Positions 33,606 through 45,121 of a stretch of DNA of 64,000 bases are shown piece after piece. A program made the translations under genes and the position numbers. Where the stretch lies: positions 26,348,288-26,412,287 of the forward strand of contig CM055911.1 of NCBI GenBank assembly GCA_029582155.1, in the 5' to 3' direction. The DNA comes from Panopea generosa. Taxonomy: Eukaryota > Mollusca > Bivalvia > Adapedonta > Hiatellidae. Under the pieces are notes generated by a model. That model was given only the letters and a program-made list of their open reading frames with translations. It was not told where the DNA came from and searched no databases. Each line of letters begins with the position of its first letter. Position 1 is the first letter of the stretch.

Positions 33606-33876
33606 AATGCCTGAACCAATTCATTAGAATGCCTAAACAACCTAATGAATTGGTATTCATTTTGAATTTACATTCCTGTTGCATTAATTAATGTTATATT
33701 TGGTTGTACATGAATGAACTCATCACAAATTTGATTTACAAAATATGTTCATACATGTAATATAATATTATAATATGTACTATACACACATATGTGTAAA
33801 TTAATTAAAACATGTGGTTAAGTAATATGTACAATACTGGAATATATAATTCATCAACCATTCATCAAACCTATGA

Positions 33877-34164
33877 GCCGGGTCCAATAAGCTCATTCGG
33901 TAATGCGGTCTGACTATCAATCCAGGGGTCATGAGTTCGAATCCCCACTTGACAACAAACTCCATGATGATTGATATTTGACATTATATTTCATTATCAT
34001 TTGTCTCTCACCGCTGATTCAAGTGGGAAAATTATCAGTTACTGCGGAGATGGGGTGTGCTCAAGTACTGGTTAACCTTTCAGGATCCCAGGAAACAGTG
34101 GTTAGATTAGCTGATCGTCTGTAAGCCATTGATGGCATAAAAATGATGCTTAATTCTCAATAAA
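33877..34164 (+). mobile_element. SINE family A inserted in an AT-rich tandem repeat
   Basis: Forward copy with head, body and tail. ATCAAACCTAT at 33864-33874 and ATCAAACTTAT at 34165-34175 look like the target duplication. The flanks belong to the ATTCATCAAAC repeat, so the SINE split that array. Confidence 0.85.
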
Positions 34165-34179
34165 ATCAAACTTATAAAA

Positions 34180-34460
34180 TCAAATTTATAAATATATATA
34201 ATGTACATTGGTTAAAAGTGTGATTTAAGATATAGACATATAAAATATTATATAAGTATGAATTCATCAAACATGTCAAAAGTGTTGTTAAGAAATGTAC
34301 ATATATAATATTATAATGTATAAATTCATCAAATATGTGATTAAAATTATGTATATCGATGATATTATATGTGTATTAAAATGATCAAACATGTCAAAAG
34401 TGTGATTAAAATATGTATATATATAATATTATACATGTATAAATTCTTGAAAAGTGTGAT
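34180..34460. repeat. AT-rich tandem repeat, about four 65-75-bp copies
   Basis: Each copy has TATATAATATTAT, a TAAATTCATCAAA phrase and AACATGTCAAAAGTGTGATT. An additional copy lies left of the inserted SINE, at 33745-33876. Confidence 0.75.
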
Positions 34461-34464
34461 TAAA

Positions 34465-35217
34465 TCATACAGGTCAGGCCATCCTTAAAAAAATATTTGT
34501 TTGCTGTGCTCCGCCCAAGTATTTTTCATATTTTCTTTCGCCAGATTTTGATTTTACATAGTCATTTTTTAAAAAAAAATAGACAAAAATCATGGAAACA
34601 AAAAATTATATGCTTTGAAAGTCAATAAAAGATATTGTGGAGTGTTAAATTTAAGCGAGTATGTTACGAGGAGAACGGCAAACATTTCATTTTTTAAGGG
34701 CGTCCTCGGTGTAGATTCTAAACTCTGCCAAATTATATCAATCTTAATTAATGTTGACTATTAGCAAAAGCATTTTTGATAATTATAAATAATATAGTTA
34801 CTTCAGATTTTTGGTTATTTAAAGATATATTCCCACGGTAATGCAGCAGAAAATCGTGAAAATGTTCAACAAAATTGGACAATGTTTACACAAGAATTCA
34901 AGATATTAAATTCAGAGTTTTAAATGAAAGATGGAGTTTTAGATGAAAGACAGAGTTTAAGATGAAATAATTTCATGAATTTAGTTCCAAAACATGTTGA
35001 TTAGCTGTGATACTGTAAAACAAAAGTGTGATTTGTCAGTATTATGTTGTCTTCCTCCTAAAACTTCAATTTTTTTGTTGTTTTACTTTTATAAATATGG
35101 TTTTACAATGGAGTGAGATTTAATTTCATATTTGATTATTATATCAATGCATTTGTTGTAACCAAAAAAAAAAAAGTGTGGAACAGATAAATACCTGTCT
35201 CACATAATGGGATTTGT
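34465..35217. other. Gene-free stretch
   Basis: AT-rich. It has a short local repeat (GATGAAAGA.. GAGTTT) at 34915-34970 and nothing coding. Confidence 0.5.
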
Positions 35218-35430
35218 GTGGAATGCATGGTTGAGCATCGGAACACGGATCAGGGGGAGAAGGGGGGAGAAAGGGGTGTGGGTGGGGTTGTGAGTTCGAT
35301 CCTTAACCACGGCTATATGTCCTTGATACATTATCCTCATATACTTAGTACTGGTTCTACCCAGGACGACTTTGAACATAAATTGTCTTTTAAAGACTTT
35401 CACAATCAATGTAAAATATAATGGACCGAA
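35218..35430 (+). mobile_element. SINE family B
   Basis: Contains GTGAGTTCGATCCTTAACC, ATACTTAGTACTGGTTCTAC and CAATCAATGTAAAATATA. The head carries a purine-rich insertion (GGGGGAGAAGGGGGGAGAAA). Confidence 0.8.
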
Positions 35431-35524
35431 ATATCCTGCACGTTGAAGGAGGATGTGAGATAATCTAATACAGACATAAAAAAATGATATCACACAGAAT
35501 GTTACTGTAAATAAGAAGGGATAA

Positions 35525-36127
35525 AGGTTTTCTGTAAGTGTGATAGATTCATAGGGATTTTCTATAAGTATCATAGATACACAGGGATTTTCTATAAGTA
35601 TCATAGATACACAGGGATTTTCTATAAGTATCATAGATACACAGGGATTTTCTATAAGTATCATAGATACACAGTGATTTTCTATAAGTATCATAGATAC
35701 ACAGGGATTTTCTATAAGTATCATAGATACACAGGGATTTTCTGAAGGTGTCATAGATACACAGATTTTTCTGTAAGTATCACAGATACACAGGGATTTT
35801 CTGTAGGTGTCATAGATACACAGGGATTTTCTATAAGTATCATAGGTACACAGGGATTGTCTATAAGTATCATAGATACACAGGGATTTTCTGAAGGTGT
35901 CATAGATACACAGGGATTTTCTAAAAGTATCATAGATACACAGGGATTTTCTATAGTATCGTAGATACACAGGGATTGTCTATAAGTATCATAGATACAC
36001 AGGGATTTTCTGAAGGTGTCATAGATACACAGGGATTTTCTAAAAGTATCATAGATACACAGGGATTTTCTATAGTATCGTAGATACACAGGGATTTTCT
36101 ATAAGTATCATAGATACACAGGGATTT
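35525..36127. repeat. 30-bp tandem array, about 20 copies
   Basis: Unit: GGGATTTTCTATAAGTATCA followed by TAGATACACA. Variants include GAAGGTGTCATAG and a one-base-shorter TATAGTATCG. A block of about 115 bp (35895-36010) is repeated directly after itself. The open frames on the - strand are repeat translations and not genes. Confidence 0.95.
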
Positions 36128-36426
36128 TTATGTGTAAGACAAGGATTTTTACATGTAAGACACACACATATTGTCTATAATAGCCATGGATACACAAGGA
36201 TTTTATACATTATAAAGTACCCTAGATACACAGGGTCACACAGGTTGCTGCTCAGGTCAGAACTTTCATTATACCAAAGAAATCATACAATGAACATAAC
36301 TTTATTTTATTAGTTTTGACATTTAGCAAACTGCTGATGGATGGGGTATATTGTAATGTATTCAGGGAACGATACTCTGGTTAAAGTCTCCATCTGAGTT
36401 ATCGTTTCTTACTCAGAATCATGTTT

Positions 36427-36680
36427 GCCAGACCTGGTTAGCTCAGTCTGTAGCACATCTGACTATTAGTCCAGGGGTCATGATGCCCGATCACATAGCA
36501 TCTCATTGTCATTTGTCTTTCACTGCTGATTTAATTGGGAAAGTAAGAAGCTACTTGCAAAGATGGGTGTGCTTGAGTACAGGTTAACCTTCCAGGATCC
36601 CAGTGGAGAGTGGTTAGGTTAACTGAACATCATTTAACCCTCTGTGGCATAAAAATGATCTCGAATTTTCAAACAAACAA
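36427..36680 (+). mobile_element. SINE family A
   Basis: Head GGTTAGCTCAGTCTGTAGCA, with B-box region loss after GGGGTCATGATG, then the body and an A-rich tail (CAAACAAACAAA). Confidence 0.85.
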
Positions 36681-36939
36681 AACACACTTTCCTTACATAC
36701 ATAATTATATCAGGATCTCATGTTAACGGTAAATAAATTTTGTTGAACCAACAAAAACATTGTTCTTATGGTTGGAACAATATTACGATCTCAGTGATTA
36801 TTAATGTAGGAGTTGTTAGCACAGTGGTTGAGATTTACATATTCAAACTTTCCGTGTTTTGAATAGAGACTTGGCAAAGGCCAGATTAGGATAAAAAAAA
36901 GATAGAACTATTGGATTGGAATATCTGCATCTCAGCCTA

Positions 36940-37150
36940 AGTGGAGCATGTGGTCCACTTGTAGATCACTTTACCAAGGATCTGAGGGTCGTGGGTTTTA
37001 TCCTCCCCCACAGCTGTGTGTTATGTACTTGAGCTAGACACTTTTTCCGCATATACTTGGTACTGGCATACCCAGGAAGACTTCGTGTGTGATTTGAGTA
37101 AGTTGTAATAACTTGTTACGCAATCGAAGTAAAATAGATAAGTTAAACAA
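36940..37150 (+). mobile_element. SINE family B
   Basis: Head TGGTCCACTTGTAGATCAC, body ACTTGAGCTAGACACTTTTT, and end CAATCGAAGTAAAATAGA. A family C SINE follows 30 bp later. Confidence 0.85.
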
Positions 37151-37180
37151 ACTGAACCTGGTTTTCACTTTAAATTTCAG

Positions 37181-37492
37181 ACCACAGCGTGGTCTAGTGG
37201 TAGAGCGTCCGCCTCGCATGCGGAAGGTCGTGGGTTCGATCCCCAGCCAGGTCATACCAAAGACTTTAAAAATGGTACTAGAACCTCTTGCTTGACGCTC
37301 AGCATTTAGAGGAGAGTTTTAGGTCTGGTCAGCCCGGTGTCAGTATAATGTGACTGGGTAGGGTATCATACCATGTGTCTGCGGCATGATACTCCAGTGT
37401 GACAGCGCTCAGAATACTGTCTCAAGTAGACACCATCGTCATATGACTGAAAAATTGGTGAAAGCGACGCTTAACACCATACAACAACATCA
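37181..37492 (+). mobile_element. tRNA-derived SINE, family C (best copy)
   Basis: The head has an A box (TGGTCTAGTGGTAGAGCGTC) and a B box (GTGGGTTCGATCCCC), followed by the body (TCATACCAAAGACTT, GGGTATCATACCATGTG, CTGTCTCAAGTAGACACC) and the end AAGCGACGCTTAACACCATA plus CAACAACATC. Confidence 0.9.
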
Positions 37493-37734
37493 ACACTTTA
37501 AATTTCAGGTTTTTTATTAAAGGGGCATCTGGACCAGGTTTTCATTACATAAACATAACAATCTGGAAATTTCCTAACCAGAATCCTAAAATGTGATTGA
37601 TACCATGACATTTTGTTGCTGGCATTATTTTCATTACTATTATTGTACTTTGCATGCAGATTGCATAATAACATAACATACATTGTATATTAATGTTTGT
37701 CATTTGCTCAACATGTCAATATATATACATGTAA

Positions 37735-38197
37735 CATGTGAGAGAGCTTCATTTCTTGAAACCCCGTGTGGTTCCGGCTAAGAATAGAATCACTGTCGAT
37801 CTTTGCAGAGGGGTAGTAATCCTTGGAATGGGTGTCGTGTTCAATTTTATCAATTTTTGTCATGTTCACTATTGTGTTTAAATTACCAAGCCCTGTGTGG
37901 TTCCAGGGAGCCATATGAGCGATAGCAAGAATAGGATCACTGATTCATGCATGTCGTAGGAAGCGACAATTTGAGTAATACAACAGAATTTGCTGAAACT
38001 CTGCAATTCTGCAGGTATCAAGGTTCAAGGTTCATTCTGCATATTCATTTGTTGATGTATTTTTTTTTATATCCGTATGTTATTTGTTGTTTTTGTACAT
38101 TTGTACATGTAGAGTGAACCTAGAATCTTTCTTCCTGTTGGCGTCGAATAACCTATAGTGTGTTGGTATGCCGTAAAACCCAAATTATTCATTCATT
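37735..38197 (+). repeat. Interspersed repeat family D
   Basis: Contains CCCTGTGTGGTTCCAGGGAG, AGCAAGAATAGGATCACTG, CATGTCGTAGGAAGCGAC, then CTGCAGGTATCAAGGTTCAA, and ends with ATGCCGTAAAACCCAAATTA plus ATTC repeats. A second copy lies at 38875-39265. Confidence 0.75.
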
Positions 38198-38289
38198 CTT
38201 TTTTTGAATATGCATTTGGTATAAGATTTGTAAAAAGAATCTGTAGCTTTTTTTTATTTTGCCTCCGCCATTCAAAGGATGCTGAAGGG

Positions 38290-38660
38290 GCATTAGGTGT
38301 TAGATCTGTCCGTCTGTCATTTGTCAATGATTCGTCCGCCCGCACACATGAATGTGTATTTAGAGTTTAGGGTTAGTAATTCTTGGACTGTTAAAAAACA
38401 ATTGAAAAAAATGAACTGTCTAAAATCTGTTGTGTGGCTGGGTGCAAAGAAGTTTGTAAATACCCATTTGGTAGAACCTTGTTTGTTTGTTTGTGCGAGT
38501 TAAGAAATTTGCATCCGATCAATAACTTCTGAAGCGGTCTGTGTATAGAATTGATATTTCATGTGTACCTGTATAATAAAATACAGTTCAAGAACGATAT
38601 TTGTGAACATCATTCAAATTTAAAAGTAGTTATAATTTCATTTGCCGCTATTTATATTTA
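38290..38660. repeat. Dispersed repeat related to 5.5 kb and 42.3 kb
   Basis: Shares GGGTTAGTAATT and AAATACCCATTTGG with 5.5-5.7 kb. The part after 38520 (ATTGATATTTCATGTGTA, then GTTCAAGAACGATATTTGT) resembles 42360-42480. Confidence 0.5.
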
Positions 38661-38874
38661 AAATCAAAAGCGGTGGCATTTGTGTCGACAAACACATTTC
38701 TAGTTAGATTAGACCTGTATAACTTGTAAAGGTTACTGATAATTATGTTTTATACATTTTTAAATATAATTGCTTTTTTCTGCTTGCTTTATCAATGCTT
38801 AGGTTGTTATTTGTTATTTGTTTATGCTCGGGTCTTGTATTCACAAAACATTGCAAGCTAAGATATCTTTTTCA

Positions 38875-39265
38875 TGAAACATTAAGCCCATGTGGTTCCA
38901 GGTAAGAAATAACACAATCTCTGCAAAAGGGTGGGAATCCTCTCAATGGGTGTCGTGCCAGTTTTATCTTTTTTTGTCATGTGCGTGTTCTTAAATTGTC
39001 AATCCTGTGTGGTTATAGTTTGCCAGATGAGGGATGGCAAGAATAGGACCACTGTCGCTCATGTATGTCGTAAGAGGCAACAAATGGAGTATTTGGATAT
39101 AATTTGCTGAAACTCTGCAGGTATCAAGGTTCTAGGTTCATACTGCATTATTTTTTGATGTTTGTATTCTTCAATCTGTATGTTTATCTGTTTTAGTTCC
39201 TTCTTGTTGGCATCATTATTTTGACGTATGCTGTGTTAGAACACCATTAAACTCCAATTTATATT
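38875..39265 (+). repeat. Interspersed repeat family D, second copy
   Basis: Same phrase order as the copy at 37.7 kb (TGTGTGGTT, GGCAAGAATAGGACCACTGT, CATGTATGTCGTAAGAGGC, CTGCAGGTATCAAGGTTC) and a similar end (AGAACACCATTAAACTCC). A short fragment is at 45183-45265, and the family's end with an ATTC tail is at 43715-43762. Confidence 0.75.
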
Positions 39266-39391
39266 ATGTTTATGTGATTAAAAGATTTTTAATGTAAAAA
39301 GCTATCTAATGAATCGGTTTCAATCTCAGCATGACTACACATTCAAGTTAAGTTTTAATTTAAGTTAAAGTTAAGTATTAAGTTAAGTTGT

Positions 39392-39713
39392 GTGAATATG
39401 GGACCTGCTGAAGTTTTGTGAATATGGGGCCTGCTGAAGTTGTGTGAATATGGGGCCTGCTGAAGTTTTGTGAATATGGGGCCTGCTAAAGTTGTGTGAA
39501 TATGGGGCCTGCTGAAGTTTTGTGAATATGGGGCCTGTTGAAGTTTTGTGAATATGGGGCCTGCTGAAGTTTTGTGAATATGGGGCCTGCTGAAGTCTTG
39601 TGAATATGGGGCCTGCTGAAGTTTTGTGAATATGGGACCTGCTGAAGTTGTGTGAATATGGGGCCTGCTGAAGTTTTGTGAATATGGGGCCTGCTGAAGT
39701 TGTGTGAATTATT
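39392..39713. repeat. 26-bp tandem array, about 12 copies
   Basis: Unit GAAGTTTTGTGAATATGGGG followed by CCTGCT, with a GTTGTG variant in about a third of the copies. It follows a GTTAAGTT-rich stretch at 39345-39390. Confidence 0.95.
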
Positions 39714-40293
39714 TTTTTTTTAATTTGTTTATTTTGTTTTTCTTGTTTTTCACATGCCAGAGAAATATAGCTGATATGCAATGTTACCCATAATTCAATA
39801 TGTATGTTTTAATACGTACACAGAGTCATAATATTTTTATTTGCAATCTTTTAAATGTCTTGTTAAGTTATCACCCATACATTTTACATTGATTGTGACC
39901 TTGGTGACCTTGAACAAGTTCTTATAACTTAAGATGAAAATCTCACCGGATGTGTTCATGGTTTATTGGAGTCTGTATTGACGCAAAAATGATAAAATCT
40001 CGTTTAAAGACAAAATATGACCATGACAGCTGGGGGATTTAACCCACTACCAGCAGAACCAATGGGTCCAATGCCGTTCAACTGGACCACTTGATCCTCT
40101 GTGTATATATATATATATATATATATGTTATTACAGAAAAATATTATAAAACTGACCAAACATTTCCCACTTTTTATACTGAAGTCCTTAGTTCCCTTTT
40201 TTTTTGTTTAAATCTTATTTTCTTATTCCAAAAAAATAATTAATTGACTGCTTGCATATCATTGATGCAGTGTTCCTTCAAAGTATGGCTATT
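39714..40293. other. Gene-free stretch
   Basis: A reverse tRNA-like phrase at 40025-40100 (old SINE) and a TA dinucleotide tract at 40106-40126. No gene. Confidence 0.5.
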
Positions 40294-40440
40294 TTGAGTA
40301 TTTAGCCTCATTTTCATGCCATCGAGGGCTCGGATCCTGGAAGATTAACCACCACTCGAGCACACCCATCTCTACAAGTAACTGATAACTTTCCAACTTG
40401 AATCAGTGATGAGAGATGATTGACAATGGGGATAAGAACC
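40294..40440 (-). mobile_element. SINE family A body fragment
   Basis: Reverse copy with tail and body (TCGAGCACACCCATCTC). It breaks off before the tRNA-like head. Confidence 0.8.
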
Positions 40441-40687
40441 CCACCCCCCTGGATATAAGACAGTATTGTGAGTAGGACTCTGTAAATGCTTTATAAATTT
40501 TATTTTTAATATTTTGTTAGATTGATCCCTTCCAAATGATATTAGTTTTCATTGTCTATTTGTTTTCTGGCACCTATTATTTTATTCATGCTTGTTAGTT
40601 TGGTACTTTTCTAGTCTTGTCCCTGCTTTCCAGTGTTGTGCCTTATTAATTTCAACACTCTTTACTGGTATATTTGGTGCGACATTA

Positions 40688-41072
40688 GTTCAAATTTTTT
40701 GCCACCCATGTTCCATTAGCTGTGACTCTAGTCTTGTTGTTTCATATTTTCATCAGCTTCCTGCTTTGAACATTGCTCAATATTATAATAATTATCAAGT
40801 GCTTTTTTTGCTGGATTGCTGTGATGTAAGTCTGTCCGTCTGTCAATAAACAATTTGTATTTAAATCAAGTTCAGTTTTCTGCCATCCATGTTCCATTAA
40901 TGTGAGAATTTTTGCTCTGCCTCTAGTCTTGTTATTTCATATTTTCATCAGCTTCTCGCTTTGAACATTGCTCAATGTCATAATAATTATCAAGTGCTTT
41001 TTTTGCTGGATTGCTATGATGTAAGTCTGTCCGTCTGTCCATTAACACATTGTGTTTAAATCAGTTTTTTTC
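40688..41072. repeat. Tandem duplication of about 190 bp
   Basis: CCATGTTCCATTA, CTCTAGTCTTGTT, TTTCATATTTTCATCAGCTT, GCTTTTTTTGCTGGATTGCT and GTAAGTCTGTCCGTCTGTC occur in order twice, in 40700-40875 and 40885-41072, with small indels. Confidence 0.85.
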
Positions 41073-42279
41073 AGTAACTGTCCATGACAGTGGAATGCAG
41101 TTGGCCTGGCAGCACTAAATATTATTTCCAGTGCTGCAATTGCCTTAGACAAGGTGACGCCGCTAAGTAAACACTGGATTGTATTTACTTGGATAAACAT
41201 TGTCACATGACCAGTGGGCAGAGCGATAGTCATTCTCGCGTCGGGTCCATTAACATCAATTGCTGTATTGATGTAAACTACAGATGTTTCATAACTCTCT
41301 CTTGATTTTAAACGGAGTTATGTCCCTTGATGGATTTAGTAATTTGTATTAAAGCTGTATGTAGTACCTTGTTCTATATGTGCTTTAATTACCCAAATGC
41401 TTCTAGCTCTCTTTTTGTAAATAACACATGCTCATGGAAAAGGAGATTTCTCTGATGACATGTTGCTTGCTGAAAAATACCATAATTGCCAAATTTTGAA
41501 TTAATATTATTATTTTTGACATTCAGTTTGTTCAGTAAATAACACTTCTGATATATTTGTTTTCGACAATCATATAACATATATAACAGTAGGTCAATAC
41601 CAACGTACCAATGTCATGGGTTCATTTCACTCTTGCACCTGTAACTTACTATAAAGAGTGAACAGGAAAAGGACATTTTTTTAAAATCACTGAAACAGAA
41701 AAATTTGACTATTACAATTTCTCTTCTTTTTTCTTTTTTTTTTTTTTTACATATTTTTATTTATTTTATATTGTGATGAATGATAAATTGTTTTACAAGT
41801 TAACTCATTTTGAAATGTCGCCAATGTATGATCTCTCAAGAGTTGAACAATCATTTTTTTTTTACATGTATAATTTTTTTTATCACCACTTTGAAGGCAA
41901 GGCATATAACTTCTGTATAATTCTCACGTACCAAACAATGACTTTTTAAAGGTTTATTTACTGGAACGCTTGCCTGTATTGTGATGTGTCGAGTTAAAAA
42001 CAGTAAGAATCAGCAAAGTAATTTTCAGAGTTACTGCTTTTGTTTTGATGAAATTTACTATATTTTTTGTCCAGGGCATTAACTTTATAACAGTTGATTA
42101 TAGATTTAAGTAACAATTGGTATAAAGGTTTATTACCCATGGTGCAATATATTTCATGAAGACATGTCCTAATTACCTATTTTGAAAGTAAGTTATTGCT
42201 CTTTTTCTTCCATGACTTTATTTTTCATATTCATACCTGCTCAACTCTGACCATTTCTCGCCCCCACACATCCACTATC

Positions 42280-42490
42280 TTCGAAGAACGTTGATTGGTC
42301 ATTAAGTGTTACAACTGTTTGTCTGTCTGTCTGTGGCATCTAATTAATTTTGAAAGGGTCTTTCATTCATATTTCGTGTGTAGCTATATAATTCTGATAT
42401 ACATGTACAAGTTCAATATTTGTCAATCAATTTTACATTTTTTCTAATTTTTCATGGCCGCTTTCCTACTTAAATATTGGTAAAATCTAC
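42280..42490. repeat. Dispersed repeat fragment
   Basis: CTGTCTGTCTGTCTG followed by TTCATATTTCGTGTGTA and AAGTTCAATATTTGTC, which matches the 3' half of the copy at 38.3-38.66 kb. No gene is seen. Confidence 0.45.
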
Positions 42491-42647
42491 TAACACGTAG
42501 TTAGGGCATTATCTCATTTATACCATTTTGACCAGAATGTCTTCCTATTTCTCACCACTTTGTCTTCATTCATGACATTTTTGCCAGTGTTAGTCCATAT
42601 GTCTTATATACAAATTATATAAAAGATTTACAAGTTAGATTACAGAG

Positions 42648-42720
42648 AGGTAGTGGTGCACTGGATAGAGTGTTGGCCACTCACCCCCGAAGGTCGTGGG
42701 TTTGAGTCAATAGATTTAAC
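42648..42720 (+). mobile_element. tRNA-like SINE head fragment
   Basis: GTGCACTGGATAGAGTGTTG and GTCGTGGGTTTGAGTC are the A- and B-box regions. No clear body follows. Confidence 0.5.
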
Positions 42721-43160
42721 TCAAATTACCTCAAAAACAACATTTAGTACTCAAGAGCAGTTCATGTAAGCTCAGAACTTTGTTTTCAACCAAATCAAAA
42801 TCAATTTATATTAACTTAGACAAATTCATCTTGGTATACATTGATTTACATTTTTTTTAGTTTTGTAAATAAAATAATAATGTCAAATCTGAAGAAATCT
42901 GGGGGGGGGTTATGTTTTATTGATACATTAATATATCAATACTTTTGTTTACATTCAAAGTTATACATATGCATCCAAGTTTTTCATCTTATAAGAGATA
43001 TAGTCACATAGCGTCCATTATTTCTAACTAATACCCTGAAAGTGCTAGAGCAATTTTAATATAACTTTGTCAGCATGCTCCTTGGTTATCACCCTTCCAT
43101 ATTATCATGTTATGCCGCTGCCTATAATAATTTATTCAGTTAAGACAGCCAAATCTTAAA

Positions 43161-43384
43161 TATACTGAGCAAATGTAGAAACGTCAAACCATATTCCAAG
43201 AAAGATTGCTGAAAATCTATAAGGTTGGTGGTACTAACACCTATACAGAAAATGAAGTTTGTGAATCCAGATCAGTTTACTTAATTTAGCTGCGATGAAA
43301 TGTTTTCGAGTGTATATGTAACATAAACATTGCCGGATATATGTCGGATCCATAAGTGGGACGTTTCTACTTTTGCACAGTATA
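43161..43384. mobile_element. Second MITE family, TA-flanked
   Basis: The left tip TATACTGAGCAAATGTAGAA and right tip TTCTACTTTTGCACAGTATA are inverted repeats of about 26 bp with two or three mismatches. At 224 bp it is non-coding, with mariner-like TA borders. Confidence 0.8.
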
Positions 43385-44196
43385 GATACAAATGCGTACT
43401 ATAGACCTCTGAAACTGCTTATCCAGTGTTATTTTTTCGTGTTTAGGTTCCTCCGAGAGTAGACAAAAACACTGTCTCAATTTCACTTAATTCTTAGGTT
43501 GTAGGTTCAAGCACATATTTGTACAGAAACTTGATGTGAGAAGTTGGCCAGTTACTTGTGGGAGGACGGTGGTTCTACTTACGATTCTTCCTCCACCAAT
43601 AAAACTGGATGCAAATCATGTTAAAAATGGTGTTAAACCCCATGCACAAAGAATCTGATGTTTCTGATGCTTGAGTCAAATTCTGTCAAATTTGGAATTA
43701 ATTTTAAATTGATTTATGTGTCGACGTGCCGTAAAACACCATTCATTCATTCATTCATTCATTGGAATTAACTTGAAATATTCAAGATTACTGATCGGAC
43801 ACAGGGATGTGAAATTTATTATTTAAAAGTTATTTTGAGAAATATTACTCTTACCACTCTACAAGTATTCTGTACTCCGATTTGTGTATTTCAATACAGA
43901 AAGCCATTGTATGTTTCTTTTCAAGAATTGTCTTTGTCCCTTTATTCATTATTAAAAAAAACAATTGATAACATAGATTAAACAAATCATATTAGTTATT
44001 TTAAATATGGTAAGCATGTTAGTTTCATTAGTTACTATAATGTTTTGTTATTTATATGTTTGTGTTTTTGACATTTGTTAATGTTATTACATTTTCCATA
44101 TTACATCATGTACTTCCAGATAAGGGTAATACAATATTTACCGTTGTTGTCGTTTTGTTTGCTATATGAGAATCCCAACATCCTTTTTTCGAACTA
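43385..44196. other. Gene-free stretch
   Basis: Contains a reversed family E scrap and the family D end with its ATTC tail at 43715-43762. No gene. Confidence 0.5.
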
Positions 44197-44362
44197 CAGT
44201 CAAACCTGGTTTAAGCAGCCATTCAAGGGAATGGGTATACGTGATCCATTAAGACAGGTTGTTGCTTAATACAGGTTGATTTGCTATAAAGGCTTAGAAA
44301 TATGAAATGGCAAATATGGCTGCTTAATAGAGGTGACCGCTTACAAAAGTTTGGCTGTTTTT
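44197..44362. mobile_element. MITE truncated by a SINE
   Basis: TACAGTCAAACCTGGTTTAA to CTGCTTAATAGAGGTGACCG. The expected right tip is lost where reverse SINE sequence begins. Confidence 0.75.
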
Positions 44363-44367
44363 TTGGG

Positions 44368-44728
44368 GTTTCGGAAGATTGACCAATACTCAAGTAACTG
44401 ATAACTTTCCAACTTGAATCAGCGGTGAGAGATGAATGACAATGAGACACAATGTGGCTGGGTCTCATGACCCCAGGATTGATAGGCTGTCATACGATCA
44501 GTTAGCCTAACCATTATTTTCTAGGGTCCTGGAAAGTTGACTCGAGCTAACCTTTCTCTGAAAGTAACTAATAACTTTCCCACTTGAATCAGTGGTGATA
44601 GATGAATGACAATGAGACGCAATGTCGTATATCAGTCATTACAGAGACTGTGATAAGGAAGGGATTAGAGCTTACGCCCACTGGATCAATAGTTAAGCGT
44701 GCTATCGACTAAACTAATCGGGCCCAGC
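44368..44728 (-). mobile_element. Two adjacent reverse SINE family A copies
   Basis: A partial copy at 44368-44482 is followed directly by a full copy at 44483-44728. The latter ends with the head TAATCGGGCCCAGC. They interrupt a MITE on the left. Confidence 0.85.
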
Positions 44729-44745
44729 AGGTATAACTAAGATCC

Positions 44746-44912
44746 TGTATGACTAGTCAAGTGATAATTGCTCATGTCCGAGGTCACAGGTTAAGTACCA
44801 GGTATGGACTGACATACAGTTAAAATCATCACACAGTACTGGTTTTACTCAGAAAACGGACTCGGGGAGCAATTCGCAATCAAACTAAACTAAATTAGTT
44901 AAGATAAAGTAT
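44746..44912 (+). mobile_element. SINE family B, degraded
   Basis: ACAGTACTGGTTTTACTCAG and GCAATTCGCAATCAAACTAA align with the family B body and end. The head is poorly kept. Confidence 0.55.
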
Positions 44913-44917
44913 AGCCA

Positions 44918-45121
44918 GACGTGATCAGTTAACCGAACTGCTCTTTACTGCTATCCTGGAAAATTAACCAGTTCACAAGCACATCCATCTACGCATGCAA
45001 CTGATAAACAAGACGCAATATCGTATATCAATCAGCACTGAGACTGGCCGGGCGAGGACTTGAACTTACAACCACTGTATTGATAATCAGACGTGCCACC
45101 GACTAAGATAACCGGGTCCGG
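44918..45121 (-). mobile_element. SINE family A, internally deleted
   Basis: Reverse copy lacking about 60 bp of the body. The head ends AAGATAACCGGGTCCGGC. Confidence 0.82.

Larger units (their letters stand above)
41073..43160. other. Gene-free stretch
   Basis: Poly-T tracts (41740-41752, 41853-41882), the dispersed repeat at 42.28 kb and the SINE head at 42.65 kb. No supported exon. Confidence 0.5.

Noticed and set aside
35200-36089. Reverse open frames of 112 and 256 codons (RKSLCIYDTY repeats)
   Set aside because: Translations of a 30-bp tandem array joined to SINE sequence.
37189-37260. A true tRNA gene
   Set aside because: The A and B boxes are good, but the sequence continues into the shared family C body and tail seen in several copies, so it is a SINE head.
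39383-39781. 132-codon reverse open frame (SAGPIFTKLQQAPYSHNF repeats)
   Set aside because: Produced by a 26-bp tandem array. The peptide cycles through the three frames as expected for a period not divisible by three.
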